Shown: positions 16,817 through 22,286 of the stretch, piece after piece
Layout: every line of letters starts with the position of its first letter
How positions within the stretch are numbered: the stretch's first letter is position 1
Program-made: the position numbers and the translations under genes
From: a virus
Strand: one strand, 5' to 3'
DNA length: 23,581 nucleotides
IMG/VR virus record: IMGVR_UViG_3300045825_000517
Coordinates: 1-23,581 of that record
Notes under the pieces: generated by a model
The model's database searches: none
Told to the model about the DNA's origin: nothing
Seen by the model: only the letters and a program-made list of their open reading frames with translations

Positions 16817-17287
16817 TTAGCTCCGGGTTTCGGGTTCAGTGGCCACGCCAGAGCGCACGCACCATTTCTTTAAAGCTTCAATCACAGTGTTGACCTGGTA
16901 GCCATTCAAAAAGCGCCAGGCATCCAGCTTGGTCTGGCGCTTCACATAGGCCAGCAGGGCCGCATCGGTATTGGTGCGCACCACACCGGCCGTGGCCAGG
17001 GCGTGCCACAGGGCGCGACATTTCAGCCAGCGCGCGTCCTGGTCATCGTCTACCGTGCGGTACAGCGGGGGGCGCTGTTGGGGACGGGGGGCAATCAGCC
17101 CGGCGTTTTGCTGCAAGCTGCTCAAATGCGCCAGGTACTTGGCACGCTGCCCGGCGCTCATGGCGGCACTGCTGGCCACACCGGTGACTTGCATCTTGAC
17201 AAAGGTGGCATCTTCGCTAGAGAGCCCCAGCGCCTTTTGCGCCATGTGGATGGCGGCGAGCTGGCTTTGACGTGGGGCGATTGCCAT
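16817..17287 (-). CDS. gemA: GemA / Mu gp16-like regulatory protein
   Basis: This 156-aa protein fits the phage Mu GemA/gp16 family (DUF1018). The N-terminal IHMAQKALGLSSEDATFVKMQVTGVASSAAMSAGQR is the typical signature: a helix, then an acidic turn, then VTG followed by a Ser/Ala-rich segment. The C-terminal LDAWRFLNGYQVNTVIEALKKW matches the usual WLTNEQARQVIEALKRW-like end. In Mu, GemA modulates host gene expression and DNA supercoiling. Here it sits immediately upstream of the Mor-like activator, the standard order for Mu-like phages. The ribosome site is weak, so coupling with the upstream gene, 2 bp away, is likely. Confidence 0.88.
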   Translation of the reverse strand: MAIAPRQSQLAAIHMAQKALGLSSEDATFVKMQVTGVASSAAMSAGQRAKYLAHLSSLQQNAGLIAPRPQQRPPLYRTVDDDQDARWLKCRALWHALATAGVVRTNTDAALLAYVKRQTKLDAWRFLNGYQVNTVIEALKKWCVRSGVATEPETRS

Positions 17288-17289
17288 GG

Positions 17290-17532
17290 TTAGAACTGCC
17301 TAACAGCGGTCTCAAGCGCTACCACATCAATTGACAGCTCCTCCATCAATTCGGCTTTTGCCGTCATTGATCGGGTCGCAATGTCAATACCCAGATCAAG
17401 ATGTTCATCGATAACATCAATTGCCTGCTCTAGCGTGACGATGTCACCCAGCGTCATGTCGTGCCAAGCTGAAAGCTGGGCGACCAATGCCTCAAGACGG
17501 GCAACACGTTTTTCCAAATCGCTATTTTTCAT
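17290..17532 (-). CDS. Small coiled-coil early protein (80 aa)
   Basis: The protein begins MKNSDLEKRVARLEALVAQL, a clear heptad pattern for about 25 residues, followed by an acidic helical region with many Ile/Asp/Glu residues. It is probably an oligomerising small protein, perhaps a regulator or partner of the neighbouring KilA-N or GemA proteins. No family is recognised. The ATG at 17530-17532 is chosen because AAGGA lies eight to nine bases upstream; a longer form from 17565 would overlap the KilA-N gene without a ribosome site. The gene ends 2 bp before the GemA-like gene. Confidence 0.65.
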   Translation of the reverse strand: MKNSDLEKRVARLEALVAQLSAWHDMTLGDIVTLEQAIDVIDEHLDLGIDIATRSMTAKAELMEELSIDVVALETAVRQF

Positions 17533-17533
17533 G

Positions 17534-18190
17534 TCAATTTCCTTGTGCTGTGAATTCAAAGTCAAACCCGAACTGAGGTGGCTCGTAGTCGCTGCCCCAC
17601 TGGTCCCAACCCTGCTTGGCGATCACCTTCTGTGCCGTTGCCGTCGAGTAGCGCTTGTGGGCGTACTCCACCGGGTCGGTGAACCCTTCGGTGAACTGTT
17701 TCTTGCGGTGGTAGCCCACGCTGCCAGGGCTGCGCTCAATCAGCGGCGCAATCTCCACATCCTTCTTGCCCTCAAGAGCCAGGCTGCGCAGATCGGTGTA
17801 GAACGGATAGCGTGTCGTGAGCGCCTTCTCATGCTGGATGCGCGGGCGTGACAGCATGGCATCGTAGGCGCGAATGACTTTGAACTTGAACTGCGGGCTG
17901 ATCCACATGGCGTAGCTGTAAACCAAGTCGAGACAGACCCATGCACCCGTGTTTTGCCGAACTTCAATAACAGCGGATTCGCTGTTATCGGGTTGCGGGC
18001 CAATAACACCATTTTTGGTTTTATCGACTTCAGCAATTAGGAACGCAACTTCCTCTTTTGTCTTTGCATTGCGCAGCCACTGAAAAGGTAGATGTCTTTT
18101 CTCACCGCCACTGGATTTGTGAAGATCGACCAGGCTAAATAGGTGCCGAGCGTTCTGGCGGATGGTTGTGTTCACGACAGTTAATTTCAT
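17534..18190 (-). CDS. KilA-N domain protein
   Basis: This 218-aa protein has an N-terminal KilA-N DNA-binding domain at about residues 10-112, including LFSLVDLHKSSGG, LPFQWLRN and the closing helices YSYAMWISPQFKFKVIRAYDAM. A second, helix-turn-helix-like stretch follows at about 135-165 (EGKKDVEIAPLIERSPGSVGYHRKK), suggesting two DNA-binding modules. KilA-N proteins occur in phages as regulators or antirepressors; the exact role here is inferred only. The start has AAAGGA seven bases upstream. Its stop is one base from the next start. This part of the early region looks less GC-rich than its neighbours, which may indicate separate acquisition. Confidence 0.85.
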   Translation of the reverse strand: MKLTVVNTTIRQNARHLFSLVDLHKSSGGEKRHLPFQWLRNAKTKEEVAFLIAEVDKTKNGVIGPQPDNSESAVIEVRQNTGAWVCLDLVYSYAMWISPQFKFKVIRAYDAMLSRPRIQHEKALTTRYPFYTDLRSLALEGKKDVEIAPLIERSPGSVGYHRKKQFTEGFTDPVEYAHKRYSTATAQKVIAKQGWDQWGSDYEPPQFGFDFEFTAQGN

Positions 18191-18200
18191 GATGGTCCTT

Positions 18201-18470
18201 TCAGTTGCAGCAGTTCATTTGGTAAGCCAGCTCAGCAGCCGCGCGGGCGGCGGTGATCTGGTCGCGCATGCTCACGTTGAGCATGGTCAGCAGAAAGCCC
18301 AGCGCGGGGCGGTCGACGTGGGCGAGGTCTTCATTGCAATTGGCCTTTTGCGGGCTGATCAATTGCTCTATGGCCTCAAAGGCGAGGAAGTGCGCGGACA
18401 GGTGGTCGATTGCGTCGACCACATCAGTGACGGCAATAGCCGGGGACGTGGGGGTACGGGTGTGTGCCAT
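18201..18470 (-). CDS. Small early protein, function unknown (89 aa)
   Basis: The product begins MAHTRTPTSPAIAVTDVVDAI and is mainly helical, with a Cys-rich end (NCCN). Residues 15-85 could form a small helical bundle. I do not recognise a family. The start at 18468-18470 is chosen over upstream in-frame ATGs because a near-perfect AAGGAGG lies seven bases before it, directly after the hairpins described above. This arrangement makes it the gene most likely to be controlled by the structured leader. It is followed, after a 10-bp gap, by the KilA-N gene. Confidence 0.7.
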   Translation of the reverse strand: MAHTRTPTSPAIAVTDVVDAIDHLSAHFLAFEAIEQLISPQKANCNEDLAHVDRPALGFLLTMLNVSMRDQITAARAAAELAYQMNCCN

Positions 18471-18482
18471 GAATGGCCTCCT

Positions 18483-18533
18483 TGCGGTGTGGTTTGAAGA
18501 AACCACCGCACCCATCGCCAAATGGGGGCGGTG
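18483..18533 (-). promoter_or_regulatory. Two overlapping, mutually exclusive hairpins before a ribosome site
   Basis: Hairpin 1 spans 18483-18510 (TGCGG and TGGTTT arms, four-base loop, two-base bulge). Hairpin 2 spans 18504-18533 (CACCGC plus CCCAT pairing with ATGGG plus GCGGTG, with one A/G mismatch). Both use 18504-18510, so they cannot form together. Hairpin 1 ends exactly at the AAGGAGG ribosome site (18477-18483) of the 18201-18470 gene. This geometry could give translational or transcriptional switching. It is an inference from pairing only. Confidence 0.4.
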
Positions 18534-18546
18534 ACTCGACGGGTTG

Positions 18547-18575
18547 GCGAACCGGACACCGCTTGCGCGAACCGG
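18547..18575. repeat. Pair of 9-bp direct repeats, two helical turns apart
   Basis: GCGAACCGG occurs at 18547-18555 and again at 18567-18575, with starts 20 bp apart. Spacing of about two turns would suit a dimeric DNA-binding protein, but the repeats also lie within the predicted RNA structures, so either role is possible. Confidence 0.4.
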
Positions 18576-18749
18576 CAGGCCCTTGCGGGCCTCCCATCGA
18601 GCCACCATAAAAGGAGGCACAAACGAAGAAGCCGCAGGGTCTGCTGAGAAACTGCGGCTTGCGTCGCAGCGGTGTAAAAGGTCGCCAAACCTGGCTGCAC
18701 CGTTACGTGCAGTTGGGCGGACTTTACCAGAAACCATAGCGGCCATCGC

Positions 18750-19367
18750 TCAAGCCCCCGCCACGTCCAGAACGATAGGCACATACTCCAGCGTCAGCGC
18801 ATTGCGCTTGTAAAAGCGAATGTAAGGCTTGGTGCTGGCGGTTTGCATGCTGTCGGCAATGGCTTGCATGGCGCTGAGCCACTTGTCGTCTTTGATGTCC
18901 AGGCGGCGCAGGCCCAGCACGCGGGCGGTGTTGATCTTGCCTTCTTTGTCGGCCTGAAAGGCGTGGTTCACCAGCACCTTGATGTTGTCGCTAGCCCCAG
19001 CGGCCCACAGGTGCACGCATTCGTCAATCAGCGCTTTGGCGGCCATGAGCTGCTCGCCAAACACAATCTTGTCTTGCATCTGGCGCACCAGCTTGTAGCG
19101 GCCGTCAAAGCTGACCAGCGTGATGTTGCCCTTTTCGCCGCCGGTGCGCACACCGTATTGGTCCAGGCTTAGGGCACAAAAGCTGGCCACTTCCATCATG
19201 GCGTCCGTTTTGAATTTGCCCAGCGCAGCCGCTTGCACTTCGGCCATGCGGCACAGGTCAGTCACCACCTGGTGGCGCAGTTGGTCAATGGGCTTGACCT
19301 TGCTCTCAGGAATCAGGTTGTCATGGGCATCAAGCCAGTAGCCGGGGGGGATGGTTGGGGTTGTCAT
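18750..19367 (-). CDS. DUF3164 family protein
   Basis: This 205-aa protein matches my recollection of the DUF3164 family, common in the early regions of Mu-like phages of the B3/BcepMu type. Visible signatures are the N-terminal PPGYWLDAHDNLIPESKVKP, the central GGEKGNITLVSFDGRYKLVRQ, and the C-terminal YIRFYKRN. The family has no established biochemical role; early-operon placement suggests involvement in transposition/replication or host control. The start at 19365-19367 has GGAG nine bases upstream. It is followed by the structured segment 18471-18749, the largest gap in the early region. Confidence 0.85.
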   Translation of the reverse strand: MTTPTIPPGYWLDAHDNLIPESKVKPIDQLRHQVVTDLCRMAEVQAAALGKFKTDAMMEVASFCALSLDQYGVRTGGEKGNITLVSFDGRYKLVRQMQDKIVFGEQLMAAKALIDECVHLWAAGASDNIKVLVNHAFQADKEGKINTARVLGLRRLDIKDDKWLSAMQAIADSMQTASTKPYIRFYKRNALTLEYVPIVLDVAGA

Positions 19368-19403
19368 GTGAAGTTTCTCCAGGGGTAAGACAGTTTCAAA
19401 AAA

Positions 19404-19916
19404 TCAGCAGCGAAAGCCACGGCTGGCATAACGCTGGTAGTCCAGCGCGCCTGGGCGCATGGCTGGGTTGGGTGGGGGCACATAGATCGGCGCGGTCATG
19501 GTGTTGTGCTGGCGCGGGGGCACCACTGGGCCGGGATAGGCATCAGCCAGGCTGGCATCTACCACCGTGGCAGTGGGCGCAGTGGGCAAGTAACTGTCAG
19601 CCGGGGCTATACGCCGCGCGGCGGTGTAGCGATCGGGTGCGGCAGTTTCTTTGGCCCCTAGCGGGCGCTTACCTGCCATGGGGCCGAGCCAAAAGCGCCG
19701 AGCCCGGCCACGGCCGTTGCACTGCAGCTGCTCGTGGTAGAGCATGTAGCTGAGCTTTTTGGCAAACTTGTTGTGCGCCTCTTCGGGTTTGATGGTGAGG
19801 TTGGCAAACTGGTCAAACAGCATGGCGTAGCTACAGTCGCCATAGAGCTTGATCAGGTTGAGCAGGGCCAAGTTGACATCGCTCTGGCCAGCGTGGGTTT
19901 TCTCAAGTTGGGTCAA
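19404..19916 (-). CDS. Early protein, function unknown, TTG start (170 aa)
   Basis: Residues 1-75 are helical (LALLNLIKLYGDCSYAMLFDQF, then an Asn/Lys-rich helix) and may form a small helix-bundle or winged-helix-like domain. Residues 80-170 are Pro/Ala-rich and probably disordered, ending in an RxxxxRGFRC tail. The start is an unusual TTG at 19914-19916. It is supported by GGAG seven bases upstream and by a TTGA overlap with the preceding stop; the next Met (residue 32) would lose the conserved-looking helix. I do not recognise a family. Position in the early operon suggests a replication or regulation accessory. Confidence 0.65.
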   Translation of the reverse strand: MTQLEKTHAGQSDVNLALLNLIKLYGDCSYAMLFDQFANLTIKPEEAHNKFAKKLSYMLYHEQLQCNGRGRARRFWLGPMAGKRPLGAKETAAPDRYTAARRIAPADSYLPTAPTATVVDASLADAYPGPVVPPRQHNTMTAPIYVPPPNPAMRPGALDYQRYASRGFRC

Positions 19917-20446
19917 GATTTAACTCCAAGGTTTTTAAGGCGGGCAATCTGGGCGCGAATGTTGGCTGGCATGGGGGCGGCATTGGCTGCACCCTGGCCC
20001 GCTATGAGCTGTGCCAGGGGTTGGCGTTTGGCTGCCTCGTCCCGCACCTCTTGCACCGCTTCTTCCCTGTCAGCCAGGCTGACCAAAATGGCGTACAGGT
20101 AGCCGTGGCCTTTCATGGGCAGGTCTAGCTTGCCCGCGTCACGCAGGGCTAGCATTTGGTCAAGCGCCTGCGCCCAGGCCGCCATCGGCACCGCCCAGTC
20201 GCGGCCCCGGTGGTTGATGCCCCCGCGCTTGAGGTCGGGCAGCAGCTGCATGAGCAGGCGCACTTGTTTACGCTGCGTGAGGCTGGTTTTGGCCGGGGCG
20301 AACAGGCGGGTGTATTGCAGCAGGCGCGCGCCTATGGGCAGGGCTACTTCAAGCAGCTGCGCCACCGCTGCACGGTTGTCGGCATCAATCACCAAGTGCT
20401 CAAGCGTGAGCTCGGTGGCGCATACGGGGCAAACCAGTTGGCTCAT
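19913..20446 (-). CDS. Early protein with N-terminal zinc-ribbon-like CPVC motif
   Basis: This 177-aa protein begins MSQLVCPVCATELT. The CPVC pair is half of a possible zinc ribbon, and no second CxxC is visible, so it may dimerise or bind metal differently. The middle (SLTQRKQVRLLMQLLPDLKRGG, about residues 55-80) is helical and basic. The following stretch, with WAVPMAAWAQALDQMLALRDAGKLDLPMKGHGYL, looks like a helical DNA-associated domain. Similar proteins occur in early regions of Mu-like phages, but I cannot name a function. A longer open frame to 20563 exists, but the ATG at 20444-20446 is chosen because it gives the ATGA overlap with the upstream stop, as elsewhere in this operon. Confidence 0.75.
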   Translation of the reverse strand: MSQLVCPVCATELTLEHLVIDADNRAAVAQLLEVALPIGARLLQYTRLFAPAKTSLTQRKQVRLLMQLLPDLKRGGINHRGRDWAVPMAAWAQALDQMLALRDAGKLDLPMKGHGYLYAILVSLADREEAVQEVRDEAAKRQPLAQLIAGQGAANAAPMPANIRAQIARLKNLGVKS

Positions 20447-20799
20447 GCGTTCACCCATTTCAGAATAGCGGGCATGTAGCCCACCAGCAAACCACCCAAA
20501 AAGGCAAACAGCAGCACCATGGCAAACACGCCCATCAGCTCGTGCCACCACACCGGTAACCAAGGCTCACCATAGTCATCAAATTGCAATGCGCTTTGGT
20601 GGGCGTGCGGGCCTTCAATGGTGCCAGGGGCAAAGGGGTAAGTGGGCGTGGGCAAAAGGTCGCCACGGCGGCGCTTGGGGCTGGGTGCGGCCAAGCCCGG
20701 CGCGGGGGAGCAAGCCACCTCGCACTCAAAGCTGTCGCAGTGGGGGCACTGCTGGGCACTGAGGCCTTGGCACACGCCGAGTTCGTCACAGGTTTTCAT
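20443..20799 (-). CDS. Cys-rich early protein with C-terminal membrane segment (118 aa)
   Basis: I do not recognise a family. The first 30 residues hold six cysteines (Cys4, 10, 18, 21, 26, 30), including a CPHC knuckle, suggesting a small metal-binding site. Residues 31-85 are Pro-rich and probably unstructured. Residues 88-110 (FAMVLLFAFLGGLLVGYM) form one clear membrane helix near the C terminus. A cytoplasmic metal-binding head tethered to the inner membrane is a reasonable reading. The start has a strong AAGGAGG four bases upstream and overlaps the previous stop. Its end overlaps the next start (ATGA at 20443-20446). A role in host takeover or exclusion is possible, but nothing in the sequence shows it. 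Confidence 0.7.
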   Translation of the reverse strand: MKTCDELGVCQGLSAQQCPHCDSFECEVACSPAPGLAAPSPKRRRGDLLPTPTYPFAPGTIEGPHAHQSALQFDDYGEPWLPVWWHELMGVFAMVLLFAFLGGLLVGYMPAILKWVNA

Positions 20800-20984
20800 G
20801 CGGCCTCCTTGATCAGGCTGCCTTCTGAACGGACATAGTCGGGGTACTGCTTGGCAAGGGTCTGCATTTGGTCGAACAGGTCTTCTGCGCTACTGGCTGA
20901 TACCAGGCGCAGCAGCACGGTGCCATCAGACAGCGTGATACGCACTGAGAATGTCTTCATCAAAGTTTTCAAAAAGATAGGCAT
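20796..20984 (-). CDS. Small early protein, function unknown (62 aa)
   Basis: This short protein follows the ATPase gene in the early operon. I do not recognise a named family. Beta-strand-like residues 9-29 (MKTFSVRITLSDGTVLLRLV) followed by a helix with acidic residues suggest a small alpha/beta fold. The start at 20982-20984 is preferred over the internal ATG at 20958-20960, because AAAGGG lies eight bases upstream of it, overlapping the ATPase stop, whereas the internal ATG has no clear ribosome site. Its stop overlaps the next start (ATGA at 20796-20799), so it is probably translated in coupling with its neighbours. Confidence 0.7.
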   Translation of the reverse strand: MPIFLKTLMKTFSVRITLSDGTVLLRLVSASSAEDLFDQMQTLAKQYPDYVRSEGSLIKEAA

Positions 20985-20996
20985 GGCTTAGACCCT

Positions 20997-21890
20997 TTAC
21001 ACAGCCAGCACAATGTCGCGGTCAACGCGTGGGGCTCCAAAGCCTGCAGCGGTGTTGAGTGCGGCCACCATCCAGTTGTTGACGTTCAGTGGGTACAGCA
21101 GGCTGACCTGTTTGCTGTTGGCCCCGGCGTTGATGGTCAGGCGTTTGGCCAGCTCTGCCACGCCGTCGGGGGTAATGAACTCGTCCAATTTGCGGCCGAC
21201 GCTGGCGGCGCGGAACGTCAGGTAGGCCAACAAGTCATCGCCCAGCGGGCACAGGCGGGCTACCTCACAACGCTGCATCACCTCACGCACGTCAAAGCGA
21301 TTGAGCTTGCCCTCCAGCTCCGGGTGCCCCAGCAGCAAGATGCCCAGCATGGGGCGCCGTCCCAGGCGCATGCGCTCGTGCAGGCGCTTGAGGTGCTTGA
21401 GGGTGGGAATGGGCAGGGAGTGCGCCTCTTCAATCACCAGCAGGTGCGAGTGCCCAGCGGTGGTGCTTTCCTCCAGCATGCGCTTGACCTGGCGGGCGCG
21501 CTTTTCATCGGACTGGGCCACGCCCTCAGACGGGTTCAGTGTCATCACAATGGCGGTCTGAATGCCTGCGCTTTTGATGCTTTTTCCTTTGGTGTCGCTG
21601 TCTTCCATGCCCAGCACACTGGGTTCGATGAACACCAGGGGCTTGTGCTCTTTCAGAATCTGCTCTTTCAAGTCTTCGAGCATGGTGGTTTTGCCTGCGC
21701 CGCTTTCGCCAACAATGGCCACAAAGCGCCCGCCAATGGCGGCTTGCCAGGCGGACTCGCGCACAAAGCGGATCTCGCCATTGACAAACATGTCTTCATC
21801 GCGGGTGACTTCTCCGTCGAAGGGGTTGGCAAATGGCAGGGCAAAGCGCTTGCGGGCCTCGGCGCTTAGGGTTTGTTTGGGTAGTAACAT
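20997..21890 (-). other. Possible nested short form of the MuB-like ATPase
   Basis: An in-frame ATG at 21888-21890 is preceded on the coding strand by AAAAGGA, seven to eight bases upstream. The resulting product of about 297 aa would begin MLLPKQTLSAEARKRF and contain the whole ATPase domain but not the helix-turn-helix. The purine-rich codons there encode an acidic linker (ETEKEE), so the ribosome-site match may be accidental. No expression evidence is available. Confidence 0.3.
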
Positions 21891-22286
21891 CGGTTCTTCC
21901 TTTTCAGTTTCAATTTGGGTTGGGGTTGAGGGAACGGCCTCAGGGGTTGTCGAGACCTTTGAGGCCAACTTTTTGGCGGAACGGGAAATCGGGGCCGTGG
22001 CGGGCACTGGGTAAGGCGTTTGATACGAAGTCACCTTCAAGCCCGTTGGCGCGCTGCTAGGGGGTTTAAAACAGTTATTAACGCTATCGCCGGGCGATTT
22101 GGTCCCGAAGGTTTTCTGCCAGACAGTAAAACAAGCCGAATTCAGCGGCAACCGACCCGAACGCAACTGGCGCACGGTGCTTGCCCCCAAACCCACTTTT
22201 TCGGAAATCTGCACACTGGTCAGGTTTTTGGCTGTGTGTTTGAAGACAACACGCACCATGGCCGGAGTAACTTTGGTTGGCCTCAT
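20997..22286 (-). CDS. MuB-like AAA+ ATPase (transposition target activator)
   Basis: This 429-aa protein is a likely ATP-dependent DNA-binding partner of the transposase, equivalent to MuB, which selects target DNA and activates strand transfer. Residues 8-45 form a helix-turn-helix (VQISEKVGLGASTVRQLRSG). Residues 60-135 are a Pro/Ser/Thr-rich linker. The AAA+ module follows, with Walker A GESGAGKTT near residue 195 and Walker B HLLVIEEAH near residue 275. The C-terminal third resembles the ExeA/TniB/MuB type. The start is the ATG at 22284-22286, overlapping the transposase stop. A second in-frame ATG at 21888-21890 has a better ribosome site and is listed separately. Domain order matches MuB (N-terminal HTH, then ATPase), although MuB itself is shorter (312 aa). 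Confidence 0.9.
   Translation of the reverse strand: MRPTKVTPAMVRVVFKHTAKNLTSVQISEKVGLGASTVRQLRSGRLPLNSACFTVWQKTFGTKSPGDSVNNCFKPPSSAPTGLKVTSYQTPYPVPATAPISRSAKKLASKVSTTPEAVPSTPTQIETEKEEPMLLPKQTLSAEARKRFALPFANPFDGEVTRDEDMFVNGEIRFVRESAWQAAIGGRFVAIVGESGAGKTTMLEDLKEQILKEHKPLVFIEPSVLGMEDSDTKGKSIKSAGIQTAIVMTLNPSEGVAQSDEKRARQVKRMLEESTTAGHSHLLVIEEAHSLPIPTLKHLKRLHERMRLGRRPMLGILLLGHPELEGKLNRFDVREVMQRCEVARLCPLGDDLLAYLTFRAASVGRKLDEFITPDGVAELAKRLTINAGANSKQVSLLYPLNVNNWMVAALNTAAGFGAPRVDRDIVLAV

Larger units (their letters stand above)
18471..18749 (-). ncRNA. Structured intergenic segment, candidate regulatory RNA or leader
   Basis: This 279-bp gap holds many perfect inverted repeats and no convincing gene. 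In coding-strand order they are CTGCAC/GTGCAG at 18695-18712; a 9-bp stem at 18629-18660 (AAGCCGCAG/CTGCGGCTT); AGGCCC-GCAA-GGGCCT at 18577-18592; CGC-GCAA-GCG at 18560-18569; a 12-position stem at 18504-18533; and a hairpin at 18483-18510. Both GCAA loops are GNRA tetraloops only when read on the minus strand, favouring a minus-strand RNA. A 181-codon frame runs through the segment in phase with the downstream gene, and its translation resembles, from memory, products annotated as Icd-like or Ash-like in other prophages. Such loci may owe their conservation to RNA rather than protein. Confidence 0.4.

Noticed and set aside
18629-18660. The 9-bp stem as a rho-independent terminator
   Set aside because: The 14-base loop is long and no T-run follows on either strand, so it was left as part of the structured segment.
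18201-18746. 181-aa version of the small early protein beginning near the DUF3164 stop
   Set aside because: The upstream ATGs lack a ribosome site, whereas the ATG at 18470 has AAGGAGG. The upstream part is full of inverted repeats. A longer Icd-like product cannot be fully excluded.
18544-18813. Plus-strand 89-aa frame across the structured segment and the end of the DUF3164 gene
   Set aside because: It has no ribosome site, overlaps a good minus-strand gene, and its resemblance to other prophage peptides is better explained by conserved nucleic acid. It is kept only as part of the RNA argument.
19913-20563. Longer start for the CPVC-containing early protein
   Set aside because: The added residues are the out-of-frame shadow of the upstream membrane-protein gene, and the ATGA overlap supports 20446.
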